Shown here one piece after another: positions 37,870 to 46,949 of a DNA stretch of 64,000 nucleotides; position 1 is the stretch's first letter, and each line of letters begins with the position of its first letter. Source of the stretch: Palsa-504 sp963818225. GTDB taxonomy: Bacteria > Actinomycetota > Actinomycetes > Streptosporangiales > Streptosporangiaceae. Made by a program: the position numbers and the translations under genes. The DNA lies in contig CAWFRO010000010.1 of the NCBI GenBank assembly GCA_963818225.1, positions 62,001 to 126,000 of the forward strand, written 5' to 3'. Below the pieces are notes generated by a model, which was not told the origin of the DNA, ran no database searches, and saw only the letters and a program-made list of their open reading frames with translations.

Positions 37870-39443
37870 GCGCTCAGCGGGCGGCCGTTACTGGAACCAC
37901 AGCGAGACCGGTCACCGTCGCAGGAAGACCGCACCGGCCGCCGCCGGTGGGCCCGCAGGCCCCGGATGACGATGAGAAATACTGCTACACCCAGCGGAAC
38001 CTGCTCTACCTGACCACCATCCTCCTCATTGGTTCGGTCTGCCTCATTGTCAGCCAGGTCACGTTCGAGGCGCACAACCCCGCGCTGTGGCCGGTAGCGC
38101 TCTTCACCGCCACTTATGTCATCTACCAGGCGATCAGCCTGCCGGTGAACTTCACCGGGCCCGGGTTCGACCTGGCCGCTCACGAGACGCGTGTGCGGGG
38201 GTGGCGGCCGCTCTCGTACCCGAGCGTAGATATCCACCTGCCTATCTGCGGCGAGCCGATCGAGGTGCTCCATAACACCTGGGAGGCCGTGGCCGACCTG
38301 GTGGCTGCCTACCAAGGGGTCGCCCGGCCATACGTCCTCGACGACGGCCCGTCCGACGACGCCCGCGGCCTGGCCGAGTCCTTCGGCTTCGGTTATCTCC
38401 GCCGGCCCGATCTGCGCGCCTATAAGAAGAGCGGCAACCTGCGGTACGCGTTCGCGCGCACCAGCGGCGAATACCTGGTCATCCTGGACGCCGACTTCGC
38501 GCCGCGGCGCGACTTCCTCGCCGAGACGCTCCCGTATCTGGATGACCCGGCGGTCGCGATCGTCCAGACACCCCAGTTCTTCCGCCGGAACGCCACGCAG
38601 ACCTGGATCGAGAACTCCGCGGGGGCGATCCAGGAGGTGTTCTACCGGTCCATCCAGGTGGCCCGCGACCGGCTCGGCGCCGCGATCTGCGTCGGGACCT
38701 CCGCGGTTTACCGGCGGGCCGCGCTGGAGCCGCAGGGCGGCCCGACGCTCATCCCTTACGCCGAGGACGTGCACACCGGGCTTGACGTGCGCCGGGCCGG
38801 CTGGACCATGGTCTACCTGCCGGTCGTGCTCTCGATCGGGATCTGCCCGGACAATCTCGACGCCTTCGTGCGCCAGCAGTACCGGTGGTGCACCGGGAAC
38901 GCCGGTGTCGTGTTCTCACGGCGACTGTGGTCGGTGCCGATGACCATCCCCGCCCGGCTCACGTACATCTCCGGCTTCTTCTACTACGCCTACACCGCTC
39001 TGCTGACCTTCTTCGGTCCCATCGTCCCGGTGGTGATGCTCGCCTTCCTGCCCGGACAGGTCCGGCTGCGGAACTTCATCATCTTGCTCCCGGCCATGCT
39101 CACCGGGTTCGTCCTGTACCCGCTGTGGCACCGCACCGGCTACGGGCCGTCGGTCTGGTCTCTGGGTCTCGCGCGAGGCTGGGCGCACGTCTTCGCCATC
39201 TGGGACGGTGCCCGGGGAAAGACGATGGGCTGGCATCCGTCCCGGACACCGGGAGCCGCGCTGCGGCGATTCCGCCTCGGGGTCACCTGGTGGAGCGGCG
39301 GCATGGCCCTGCTCTGGCTGGCCCTCGCCATCTGGCGCACGTTCAACCCGGGCTCTGTGCGGTTCGCGGTCCTGCTATTCTTCGGCTTGCTTAATCTCGC
39401 CGTCGTCAGCCGGGTTATCTTCCCCGCAGGCAGGACAGCATGA
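37866..39443 (+). CDS. Module 1: processive family 2 glycosyltransferase (cellulose synthase-like)
   Basis: The cytosolic catalytic region has the BcsA-type D, D, D, QxxRW signature: VLDDGPSDD, LVILDADFAPRRDF, AEDVHTGLD and QQYRWCTG. Two N-terminal and several C-terminal membrane segments (FYYAYTALLTFFGPIVPVVM) should form the polymer channel. There is no PilZ domain, so direct c-di-GMP control is not indicated. The length is 525 residues. The GTG start overlaps the GT-C stop, and the stop overlaps the next gene's ATG. It probably makes a beta-linked polymer from a nucleotide sugar; which one cannot be read from the sequence. GT2 forms of module 1 and 3 resemble each other more than module 2. 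Confidence 0.9.
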   Translation: MSAQRAAVTGTTARPVTVAGRPHRPPPVGPQAPDDDEKYCYTQRNLLYLTTILLIGSVCLIVSQVTFEAHNPALWPVALFTATYVIYQAISLPVNFTGPGFDLAAHETRVRGWRPLSYPSVDIHLPICGEPIEVLHNTWEAVADLVAAYQGVARPYVLDDGPSDDARGLAESFGFGYLRRPDLRAYKKSGNLRYAFARTSGEYLVILDADFAPRRDFLAETLPYLDDPAVAIVQTPQFFRRNATQTWIENSAGAIQEVFYRSIQVARDRLGAAICVGTSAVYRRAALEPQGGPTLIPYAEDVHTGLDVRRAGWTMVYLPVVLSIGICPDNLDAFVRQQYRWCTGNAGVVFSRRLWSVPMTIPARLTYISGFFYYAYTALLTFFGPIVPVVMLAFLPGQVRLRNFIILLPAMLTGFVLYPLWHRTGYGPSVWSLGLARGWAHVFAIWDGARGKTMGWHPSRTPGAALRRFRLGVTWWSGGMALLWLALAIWRTFNPGSVRFAVLLFFGLLNLAVVSRVIFPAGRTA

Positions 39444-40405
39444 GGTCCCGCCTGGTGGTGCTCCTGGCCATCGCGCTCGCACTGTCCGCAGTCGCCGCCG
39501 TGGCGGTCACCCGCCTGCTCGGCTCCTCCGCATCCGCGCCGCCGGCGGCGCACGCCACCCTGTCTCCCGTACCGGCCGCTTACCTCGGGGCCTTCGAACC
39601 CGGGACACCGCCTGGATATGGCCCGATCGCGACCTTCGCGCAGGCGGCAGGCAGGCAGCCGAACCTGATCGGGTATTACAGCGGATGGGCGGAGCCGTTC
39701 GACACGTCGTTCGCGGAGATGATCGGCACGCATGGCGCCATCCCGTTCGTGCAGATCGATCCGACCGACGCGTCGGTGTCGGCGATCGCCGCCGGTACCT
39801 ACGACGACTACCTGCGCTCGTATGCCGACAGCGTCCGCGATTTCGGCCACGCCGTGGTCATCGGCTTCGGACACGAGATGAACGCGCCGTGGTACACATG
39901 GGGCTACCGGCACGTCCCGCCATCGACGTTCGTGGCGGCGTGGCGGCACCTCGTCACGCTATTCCGCAATGACGGCGCCGACAACGTCACCTGGGTGTGG
40001 ACGCTGCAGGCGGATGAGGCGGGGACCGGCCCGGTCGCGTCCTGGTGGCCAGGTGCCCAGTACGTCACCTGGGTCGGCATCGACGGCTACTACTACCGCT
40101 CCTCCGATACTTTCGCCAGCGTCTTCGGCACGACCATTGACCAGGTCCGGGAGCTCACGAATAAGCCTGTGCTGCTGTCGGAGACAGCCGTCGGACCCGC
40201 GGCCGGCCAGTTCGCCAAGATCCAGGACCTGTTTCACGGGATGGCCGCATATAAGACGCTCGGGCTGGTGTGGTTCGACAAGGACCTGGCCGGCGGCAGC
40301 GGTATCGAGCGCCAGGACTGGCGCATCGAAGACAACTTTCCGGCCGCGGACTCCTTCCGGCTGGGCGTGCTCAAAGAACTGGCGCTAAACCCGCCCACCG
40401 GCTAG
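39440..40405 (+). CDS. Module 1: membrane-anchored GH26 glycoside hydrolase (beta-mannanase-like)
   Basis: GH26 enzymes are retaining endo-hydrolases, mostly beta-1,4-mannanases, with some xylanases and mixed-linkage glucanases. The N-terminal segment (LVVLLAIALALSAVAAVAV) is a signal or membrane anchor. The acid/base motif IGFGHEMNAPWYTWGY has its Glu in HEMN. The nucleophile is expected in PVLLSETAVG. VASWWPGAQYVTWVGIDGYYY is also shared with the family. Length is 321 residues. ATGA overlap with the GT2 gene makes it the third gene of the module. A synthase with its own hydrolase recalls bcsA with bcsZ. It is closest to the GH26 at 49467. Confidence 0.87.
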   Translation: MRSRLVVLLAIALALSAVAAVAVTRLLGSSASAPPAAHATLSPVPAAYLGAFEPGTPPGYGPIATFAQAAGRQPNLIGYYSGWAEPFDTSFAEMIGTHGAIPFVQIDPTDASVSAIAAGTYDDYLRSYADSVRDFGHAVVIGFGHEMNAPWYTWGYRHVPPSTFVAAWRHLVTLFRNDGADNVTWVWTLQADEAGTGPVASWWPGAQYVTWVGIDGYYYRSSDTFASVFGTTIDQVRELTNKPVLLSETAVGPAAGQFAKIQDLFHGMAAYKTLGLVWFDKDLAGGSGIERQDWRIEDNFPAADSFRLGVLKELALNPPTG

Positions 40406-40710
40406 GCAGGAACTCCGTCAGCATGAACGACATTGGCCAAACGGACATACTTCGTGTTGTGGCATATCAGCCACGGCCCTCTCGCTCTGCTCATCCGGCC
40501 GCACAGCCTGAGCTGAAGTCATGTCTCGTTTTTCCGGCTTGCCGGAAAAATAGCCAAACAGCCCTCTCTTGCGGTCAATGGACTGTACCTTTTCGTACGC
40601 GGTGTTCCAGTCTTGGGGAGGGTCTCGTCACGGCTAGTGACATGGCACGCACAGTGCGCGAGTCACGCGGCGCGGTAACCACGACAGTCAGAAGTCATGG
40701 CGGCTAGAGA
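40406..40710. other. Intergenic region between modules 1 and 2
   Basis: This 305-bp gap is the only one inside the cassette. It carries a 22-bp palindrome (40529-40550), the AAAAATAGCC/CCCTCT element (40546-40567), and a second small inverted repeat (GTACCTTTTCGTAC near 40583-40602). It probably holds a promoter for module 2. I see no gene. Confidence 0.6.
40529..40550. promoter_or_regulatory. 22-bp palindrome TTTTTCCGGC-TT-GCCGGAAAAA
   Basis: Arms of ten bases pair perfectly around a TT centre. The A-run is 3' on both strands and the T-run 5', which is the wrong way round for an intrinsic terminator. I therefore favour a protein-binding operator 160 bp upstream of module 2, or an mRNA stability hairpin. 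Confidence 0.5.
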
Positions 40711-42361
40711 GTGGAACTGATCGGCAGCGACCAGTCACCGAGAGATGCCGGGCCATTGGAAGCGGTCCGGCATCTGGTTGACCCTGAGTTGTCAGCCGCT
40801 ACGTCTGTTCCCCGGGTTGTCACACCGGACCATAGCGGCCAGGCCGCGGCCTGGCGCCGCGCCGTGCGGTGGACCGGTGAGCGCAGCCAGGCGATCGTCC
40901 GTCGGCCGCTGCTCGCGGTGCTCGCCGTCCAAGCCGGGCTGTCACTTCGGCTCGTCTGGTCCAACACAGCATTTCAGGACGAGGCCCTCTATCTGCGGGC
41001 CGGGCATCTGGAATGGGCACGGTGGCTGCACCAGACGCCGATCCCGAATTTCCCCGCGTACTTTTCCGGGGCGCCCGTCATCTACCCGCCGCTAGGCGCT
41101 CTCGCGGACAGTGTGGGAGGTCTTGCTGCCGCGCGCATCCTGTCGATGTGCTTCATGCTCGGGGTCACGAGCCTGCTGTGGGCCGCGACCGTCCGCCTGT
41201 ACGGGCGGCGGGCCGCGCTGTTGGCCGCGGCATTGTTCGCTACCCTGGCCGGCACGCAGTTCTTGGGCGCCTTCGCGACCTTTGACGCCATGGCGTTGTT
41301 CCTGCTCGCTGTGGCCGCATGGCTGGGTGTCCGGTCTGCGGCGTGTCAATTCCGGACGCGGACAGCTCTGCTCATCACCGCCGGCGTTGCCCTGGCGGCA
41401 GCCGACGCCGTGAAGTACGCAACAGCGCTGTTCACCCCGGTGGTGCTCATTGTCGTGGCGTTGGCGGTGTGGCGGCAGCATGGCGGTGGTGCGTGGCTGG
41501 CGGCCCTTGTGACCATGCTCGGCTCCTGGCTCACACTAATCGTCACTGCCATCGCTGCCGGTGGCCGGGAATACTGGCTGGGCATCACGACCAGCACGCT
41601 CGCCCGTCCGCAGTCGAACGCCCCCGTGACGGCCGTCCTCAAGAACGCGTACGTATGGACAAGCCTGATTCTCGTCCTCGCCGTCCTCGGCGCCGTGCTG
41701 GCCAGCCGCAGCGAGAGACGTGCGAGACTCCTGCCAGCTGCCCTGGCCGCTGCCGCCTTGCTCGCCCCGGCCGAGCAAGCCAGGCTCCATACCACGGTCA
41801 GCCTGCAGAAGCACGTCGTGTTCGGCGCCTGGTTCGCCGCGATCGCCGCCGGCTATGCGATGGCGCGCTTGAGCAGAGTCGACCCGGGTCGCGGGTGGGC
41901 ACCAGTCATGGCTCTGCCGATAGCAGCCGCCACCCTGTTCGGCTCGATGGGACAGGCGGCCGCCCTCTATAAGGTCTGGCCAAACGCCGCATATGTGGTC
42001 AATGTCCTCCGCGCAGAGATCTCTTCTCACCCGGGCCACTACCTGGCGGAAGACTACGACGTTGAGGCCTATTATCTGCGTGCCGAAGTCGCCCTGGCCG
42101 CGGTGGTCAAGCACGTACTACTTCAGCTACCCAGGGACGCCGCCCGGAGCACCGTCCTACGAGGCCGCGCTCAACAGCCATTACTTTTCGCTCGTGATCC
42201 TCAACTTCGGGGACACCACGACTACCGACACCCAGATCACGGCCGATATGCGCCACGCGGGCGGCTACTACGTCGTGGCCCGCGCTGGTCCGTTCACCAT
42301 CTGGGCAGCAGGGATGCCGGCGCCACCCCGGCCATCGGGGAGGAATCTTGCCCGTTACTGA
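40711..42361 (+). CDS. Module 2: GT-C membrane glycosyltransferase, apparent frameshift near the C-terminus
   Basis: This paralogue of the module 1 GT-C has WSNTAFQDEALYLRAGHLEW, FSGAPVIYPPLGALADSVGG and LAPAEQARLHTTVSLQKHVV. The first frame runs to about 42095 (AEDYDVEAYYLRAEV). The next frame continues WPRWSSTYYFSYPGTPPG and SHYFSLVILNFGDTTTTD, exactly like the other two copies, and ends at 42361. One extra base near 42095-42100 explains the break. The length would be 549 residues. The GTG start at 40711 has only a weak GAGAG nearby. Its end overlaps the GT2 start by 14 bases. Confidence 0.8.
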
Positions 42362-43949
42362 GCCCGTGGTCGCCGAGCAGTTGCAGGCCATCTACCTGCC
42401 ACAACCACCCGACGACCAGGAAAAGTACAAGTACTTCGCCAAGCCACGCCGCTGGGTGTTCGCGTGGTTGCTTCTCGCATCGGCCGGGGTGCTTTACGGG
42501 TACATCCACGTGGCCGAGCGGGCGTGGGTCGTCGCCCCGCTCATGTGGCTGCTGCTCATGGTTATGGTGCCGCCGGTCGTGGTCAACTTCTGGCTGCGAA
42601 TCGGGCATCCGAGGCTGACCCTGCCCGAGCACCAGGCCACGGTGGCGAACTACCGGGAACACGGCGAGACGGTGGACGTGTTCCTGCCCAGCTGCGGCGA
42701 GCCGCTCGTGGTACTGGACAACACCTTCCGGTACGTCAGCAAAATGAACTGGCCCGGGCTCAAGACCGTTTACGTGCTCGATGATTCTGCCAGGGAGACA
42801 GTACGCGACCTCGCCCACCAGCACGACTTCAGGTACATCGTGCGTCCCAACCCGGGTGAAATGAAGAAGGCCGGAAACCTCGCGCACGCCCTTGCCCTCA
42901 GTGCTGGAGATTTCATCGCGGTCATTGATGCCGATTTCGCGGTGCGCCAGGAGTTTCTCTACGAGACCATGCCCTACTTCTCCGACCCCCAGGTCGGCAT
43001 CGTCCAGACCGCCCAGTACTTCGATATCAGCAATCGGTCATTCTCCTACATCCAGCGCTATGCGGGCACCCTTCAGGAGATCTTCTTCCGGTTCATCCAG
43101 CCGGCCCGGGACCGCTACAAGGCGGCGATCTGCGCGGGCACGAATCTGGTCTACCGCCGCTCTGCCGTCGTGGCGGCCGGCGGCTTCGCGTGGGTACCGA
43201 TCGGTGAGGACGTCCACTCCGGAGTGAAACTGGCGTGGGCCGGCTATGAAACCCGCTACCTGCCTCTCTGCCTGGCCAAGGGCGTGGCGCCAACCGACTT
43301 CGCGTCGCTGGCCAATCAGCAAGCCCGCTGGTGCCGGTCCTCGATGATGTTGATGATCACGAAGCAGTTCCGGGAAGCACCCTATACCTGGAAGCAACGC
43401 GCTGCCTTCTGGGCTGCATTCCTCTATTACATGTCATCGGCTGCATTGCTGCTAACCGGTCCGTTCCCGACGCTTACGATGATCTGGTTCTACCCCGGGT
43501 ACGTCTACCCACATAACTACCTGCCGCTCTTGCCCGCGCTCGCCGCCACCCTCTTTGTGTTCCCAATGCTGAGCCGCGGCTGGCGGCCGACGATTTACCG
43601 GGTTTGCGTAATAAACTCGTGCTGCCATGTGTATGCCATTTGGCATGCGCTCCGCGGGCGTGTCGCCGAATGGGTCCCGACTGGCGCTTCGCCCGGCCGG
43701 GGGCAGGTCCCGGTTATGGTCAACCGGATCCTTTGCAGCTGGATCGCGGTCGTTCAAGTGCTCCTCTGGTCAGGCCTGGCACTACGGGTTCACCAGTACG
43801 GCTGGCGTCCTTACTGGGCGACAGAGGTGCTGGCCGGTGTGCAGCTTTACATGCTGGCGCCGCTGATGACCGCCAGCAAGAGCCTCGGGCGAGCCCCGGT
43901 GAAGACCGAGAAGTCAGCCCCCGGGAAAGCCCAGGAGGTAAGAGCATGA
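42348..43949 (+). CDS. Module 2: processive family 2 glycosyltransferase (cellulose synthase-like)
   Basis: The D, D, D, QxxRW set is complete: VLDDSARET, IAVIDADFAVRQEF, GEDVHSGVK and QQARWCRSS. Membrane segments flank it (AFLYYMSSAALLLTGPF, LPLLPALAATLFVFP). There is no PilZ domain. At 533 residues it is intact, unlike the other genes around it. It is clearly more distant from the module 1 and module 3 enzymes than they are from each other (VDVFLPSCGEPLVVLDNTF, NPGEMKKAGNLAHAL). The TTG start is supported by GGGAGG six bases upstream. The stop overlaps the next ATG (ATGA). Confidence 0.88.
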   Translation: MPVTEPVVAEQLQAIYLPQPPDDQEKYKYFAKPRRWVFAWLLLASAGVLYGYIHVAERAWVVAPLMWLLLMVMVPPVVVNFWLRIGHPRLTLPEHQATVANYREHGETVDVFLPSCGEPLVVLDNTFRYVSKMNWPGLKTVYVLDDSARETVRDLAHQHDFRYIVRPNPGEMKKAGNLAHALALSAGDFIAVIDADFAVRQEFLYETMPYFSDPQVGIVQTAQYFDISNRSFSYIQRYAGTLQEIFFRFIQPARDRYKAAICAGTNLVYRRSAVVAAGGFAWVPIGEDVHSGVKLAWAGYETRYLPLCLAKGVAPTDFASLANQQARWCRSSMMLMITKQFREAPYTWKQRAAFWAAFLYYMSSAALLLTGPFPTLTMIWFYPGYVYPHNYLPLLPALAATLFVFPMLSRGWRPTIYRVCVINSCCHVYAIWHALRGRVAEWVPTGASPGRGQVPVMVNRILCSWIAVVQVLLWSGLALRVHQYGWRPYWATEVLAGVQLYMLAPLMTASKSLGRAPVKTEKSAPGKAQEVRA

Positions 43950-45001
43950 GACGGCTGTCCGCGCCTGGCCACGATGACATCGCCCGCACGCCGCCACCAG
44001 AGCAAGAGCACAGGAAGAACGGCCGTGTCAGCCACCGCAGCCCCAACCGCCACGGGCGGCGGCGGCGGATCATCACCGTCGGCACGGCCATCATCGGGGC
44101 AGCGGCCATCGCCATAGGTGTCAGCCTCTACAACAGATCCGCGGAACCAGCCGGGCCACTGCCGGTCAACCTGCCGCCTGCAACGGCTTCGTACCTGGGC
44201 GTGTACGCGAGCGGGACCCCCGCGTCATACTCCGGCGTGAGCGCGTTCACGACAGCCACCGGGGCCAAGCCCGATGTGGTCATGTACTACAGCGGGTGGT
44301 TCGTGCCGTTTCCGGCAGGCTTCGCCGCGACCGCTGCCAGCCAAGGTGCGGCGCCGCTCGTGCAGATGGACCCGGACGGTATCAGCGTTGCCGCGATTGC
44401 CTCCGGGCGGTACGACGGCTACCTGAGCGCCTACGCCGAGGCCGTCCGCGCTTACCGTCACCCGGTCATCGTGAGCTTCGGCCACGAAATGAACGGCAGC
44501 TGGTATTCCTGGGGCTACGGGAAGACCTCCCCGGCGACGTTCGTGAAGGCCTGGCGGCATATCGTCACCCTGTTCCGCGTCCTGGGAGCCGGGAACGTTA
44601 CCTGGCTCTGGACGGTCAACATCATCAACAACACGCAGGTCGGGAAGATCCCTAACCCCGCCCCATGGTGGCCCGGCAGCTCGTACGTGACCTGGGTGGG
44701 AATCGACGGTTATTACCTCAAGCCGTCCTGGCGGTTCGCTCCCTTGTTCGGGCCGACCATCGGTGCCGTGCGCGCCCTGACCGGCGACCCGATAATCATC
44801 GCCGAGACAGGCGCCACGCCCGCCGCCGGCCAGCCAGCGAAGATCGCCGATCTGTTCGCCGGCATCCGGGCGTATGGGCTGCTCGGATTCGTGTGGTTCG
44901 ATTCCACGAACAACATCGGCCAGGAATTCGGCGTGGACAGCCCCGCAGCCATCGCCGCGTTCCGCCAGGGCGCCAGTGCCTATCACAGGCCCGGGTCATG
45001 A
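43946..45001 (+). CDS. Module 2: membrane-anchored GH26 glycoside hydrolase
   Basis: A basic N-terminus (NRHGRRRRI) and one membrane segment (ITVGTAIIGAAAIAIGVSL) anchor the enzyme. The hydrolase has VIVSFGHEMNGSWYSWGY with the acid/base Glu, and PIIIAETGATP with the expected nucleophile Glu. PWWPGSSYVTWVGIDGYYL matches its paralogues. The length is 351 residues. It forms one subgroup with the module 3 GH26 (HEMNGSWYSW, IAETGA), while the module 1 GH26 and the one at 49467 form the other (HEMNA, LSETA). The stop overlaps a mini ORF. Confidence 0.86.
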   Translation: MRRLSAPGHDDIARTPPPEQEHRKNGRVSHRSPNRHGRRRRIITVGTAIIGAAAIAIGVSLYNRSAEPAGPLPVNLPPATASYLGVYASGTPASYSGVSAFTTATGAKPDVVMYYSGWFVPFPAGFAATAASQGAAPLVQMDPDGISVAAIASGRYDGYLSAYAEAVRAYRHPVIVSFGHEMNGSWYSWGYGKTSPATFVKAWRHIVTLFRVLGAGNVTWLWTVNIINNTQVGKIPNPAPWWPGSSYVTWVGIDGYYLKPSWRFAPLFGPTIGAVRALTGDPIIIAETGATPAAGQPAKIADLFAGIRAYGLLGFVWFDSTNNIGQEFGVDSPAAIAAFRQGASAYHRPGS

Positions 45002-45060
45002 ACGGCCCGACGTACGGGCCGGCGACCGCGGTAATACGGCGGAACGAGCTGCCCCGGTGA
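44998..45060 (+). CDS. 20-residue mini ORF bridging modules 2 and 3
   Basis: The peptide is MNGPTYGPATAVIRRNELPR. Its ATG overlaps the GH26 stop (ATGA) and its TGA overlaps the GTG of the next GT-C gene (GTGA). It may only pass ribosomes from one gene to the next, or it may be a remnant. No family is recognised. Confidence 0.35.
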   Translation: MNGPTYGPATAVIRRNELPR

Positions 45061-46949
45061 GCGATACGAGGCACAACTCGGCTGACCCAGGAGTGAGCGC
45101 CGCTACGGCGGCGGCCTGGCGACGGCACATTGCGAGCCCGAATGGCGCTTCCTGCGGCCCCGGAGACCGGCTGGAAGCACCCGCGCCGGTTTCACGGCAT
45201 GACCGACTCAGCCACTGTCGATCTGCGCGGAGGCAATCTCCCTCGATTTCGCTGAGCCGCAGCAGGCGGGGCTCGCCGCGACGGCCCACGTGGCCGAAGC
45301 CGGCCTGCCGCGGTCGGTTCCCGCGGCCCCGCCGGCGTCTACCGCAGCTCGAATTCCTGGCCCCCGGACCAGAACGGGACACCGGCACCGCGCCCGCTGA
45401 CCAAGGTCGGGCCGACACCCTCGCGGCCCCGGTACGAGACCGCGGCCGGGCCGCCCAGCTGCGAATACTGGGCCTGATCGCCATACTGACCGTTCAGGTG
45501 ATCCTTTGCCTGCGGCTGGTGTGGAGCAATACCGCCTATATCGACGAGGCAACCTACCTTTGGGCCGGTCACCTGGAGATCGCGCATTTGCTGCACGGTG
45601 ACTGCGGTCCCGCTCTTCCAGACCTGGTTCTCGGGCGCACCAGTCATCTATCCGCCGGTGGCGGCGGTCGCGGATCACCTGGGCGGCCTCACCGGGGCGC
45701 GCTTTCTCAGCTTGATCTTCATGATCACGCGACGGCGCTGTTGTGGAACGTCACGTCGAGGCTATTTGGCTACCGGGCGGCATTCTTCGCGGCGGCGCTG
45801 TTCGCCGTGCTTGGCCCTACGCAGTTTCTCGGGGCGCTGGCCACTTACGATGCCATGGCGCTGCTCCTGATGGCGGCGTCCGTGTGGTGCGTCGTCGCCG
45901 CCCGGGATCGTGGCGACTCGACCCTGCTGCTCGTGGCCGGCGCCGCTGCACTGGCGCTCGCGAATGCCGCCAAGTACGCGACCGCCTTGTTCGATCCGGT
46001 GGTGGTCGTCCTCGCCGCACTGGTGATCTGCCAGCGGCGCGGCTGGAAGCCTGCGCTCGGCCGGGCCGGCTACCTCGCGGCCGTCGTCACCGCCCTCGTG
46101 GCGATCCTGCTGGCTCTCGGCGGCCCCTTCTACGTCGCGGGCGTCATGTACACGACGCTGGCGCGGGCCGTCGGCGATAACTCACCCCTGCTCGTGCTCA
46201 AGGACTCATGGGAGTGGGCGGGCACCGTCTGCACCCTGGCCTGGATCGGCGTGATCATGTCCCCACGCCGGAGCGGCAGGGGGCAGGCGGCGCTCGTGAC
46301 CGTCTTGGCGGTCGGCCGGGCTGCTGGCTCCGCTGGAGCAGGCGCGCATCCACACGACCACGTCCCTGCACAAGCACGTCGACTTCGGCGCCTGGCTCGC
46401 GGCCCCGGCTGCGGGGTACGCGCTGGCCCAGCTCTCGCGGATCGGCCAGCGCAGGAGCCTGAGCTTCGTGACGGCTGGATTGCTCGCCGCGGCAATCGTG
46501 CCACTCGGGGCACTCGGCGCCGCACAGGCCAGGAAATGTACCAGGGATGGCCCGATTCCGCTCCGGCCGTCGCCCAGCTCCGCGCCCTGACCCGGGCATA
46601 CCCGGGAAACTACCTGGCCGAGGATTACGACATCCCGGCCTACTACTTGCAGAGCAGCGTCTCCTGGCCGCGATGGTCCAACACCTGGTACCTCTCCTAT
46701 ACCCAGCCGGGCACTCGTCGGCCGCTGACCGGGGCCGCCGCCTACCAGGCAGCGATCGCCAAGCATCACTTCTCGCTGGTCATCCTCGATTTCCTGGCCA
46801 CGCCCAAAACCGACAGCCAGATCGTCGCCGCCATGCAGCAGACAGGCGATTACCAGGTCGTCGCCGTGGTGCCCTCCTCTTACGGCCAATACACGATCTG
46901 GGGGTACCGGCCGGCGAAGCGATCGGGGAACCAACATGGCCACCTCTGA
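45057..46949 (+). pseudogene. Module 3: GT-C membrane glycosyltransferase with four apparent frameshifts
   Basis: The family is clear from WSNTAYIDEATYLWAGHLEI, FSGAPVIYPPVAAVADHLGG, FGYRAAFFAAALFAVLGPTQ, LEQARIHTTTSLHKHVDFG and SWPRWSNTWYLSYTQPG. These lie in alternating frames. Shifts occur near 45592 and 45728 and again near 46315 and 46535, with each pair restoring the original frame. The N-terminal 130 residues are Arg/Pro-rich and unlike the other copies, so a further error or divergence there is likely. The end overlaps the GT2 start by 14 bases, as in module 2. The gene is either damaged or badly sequenced. Confidence 0.7.
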
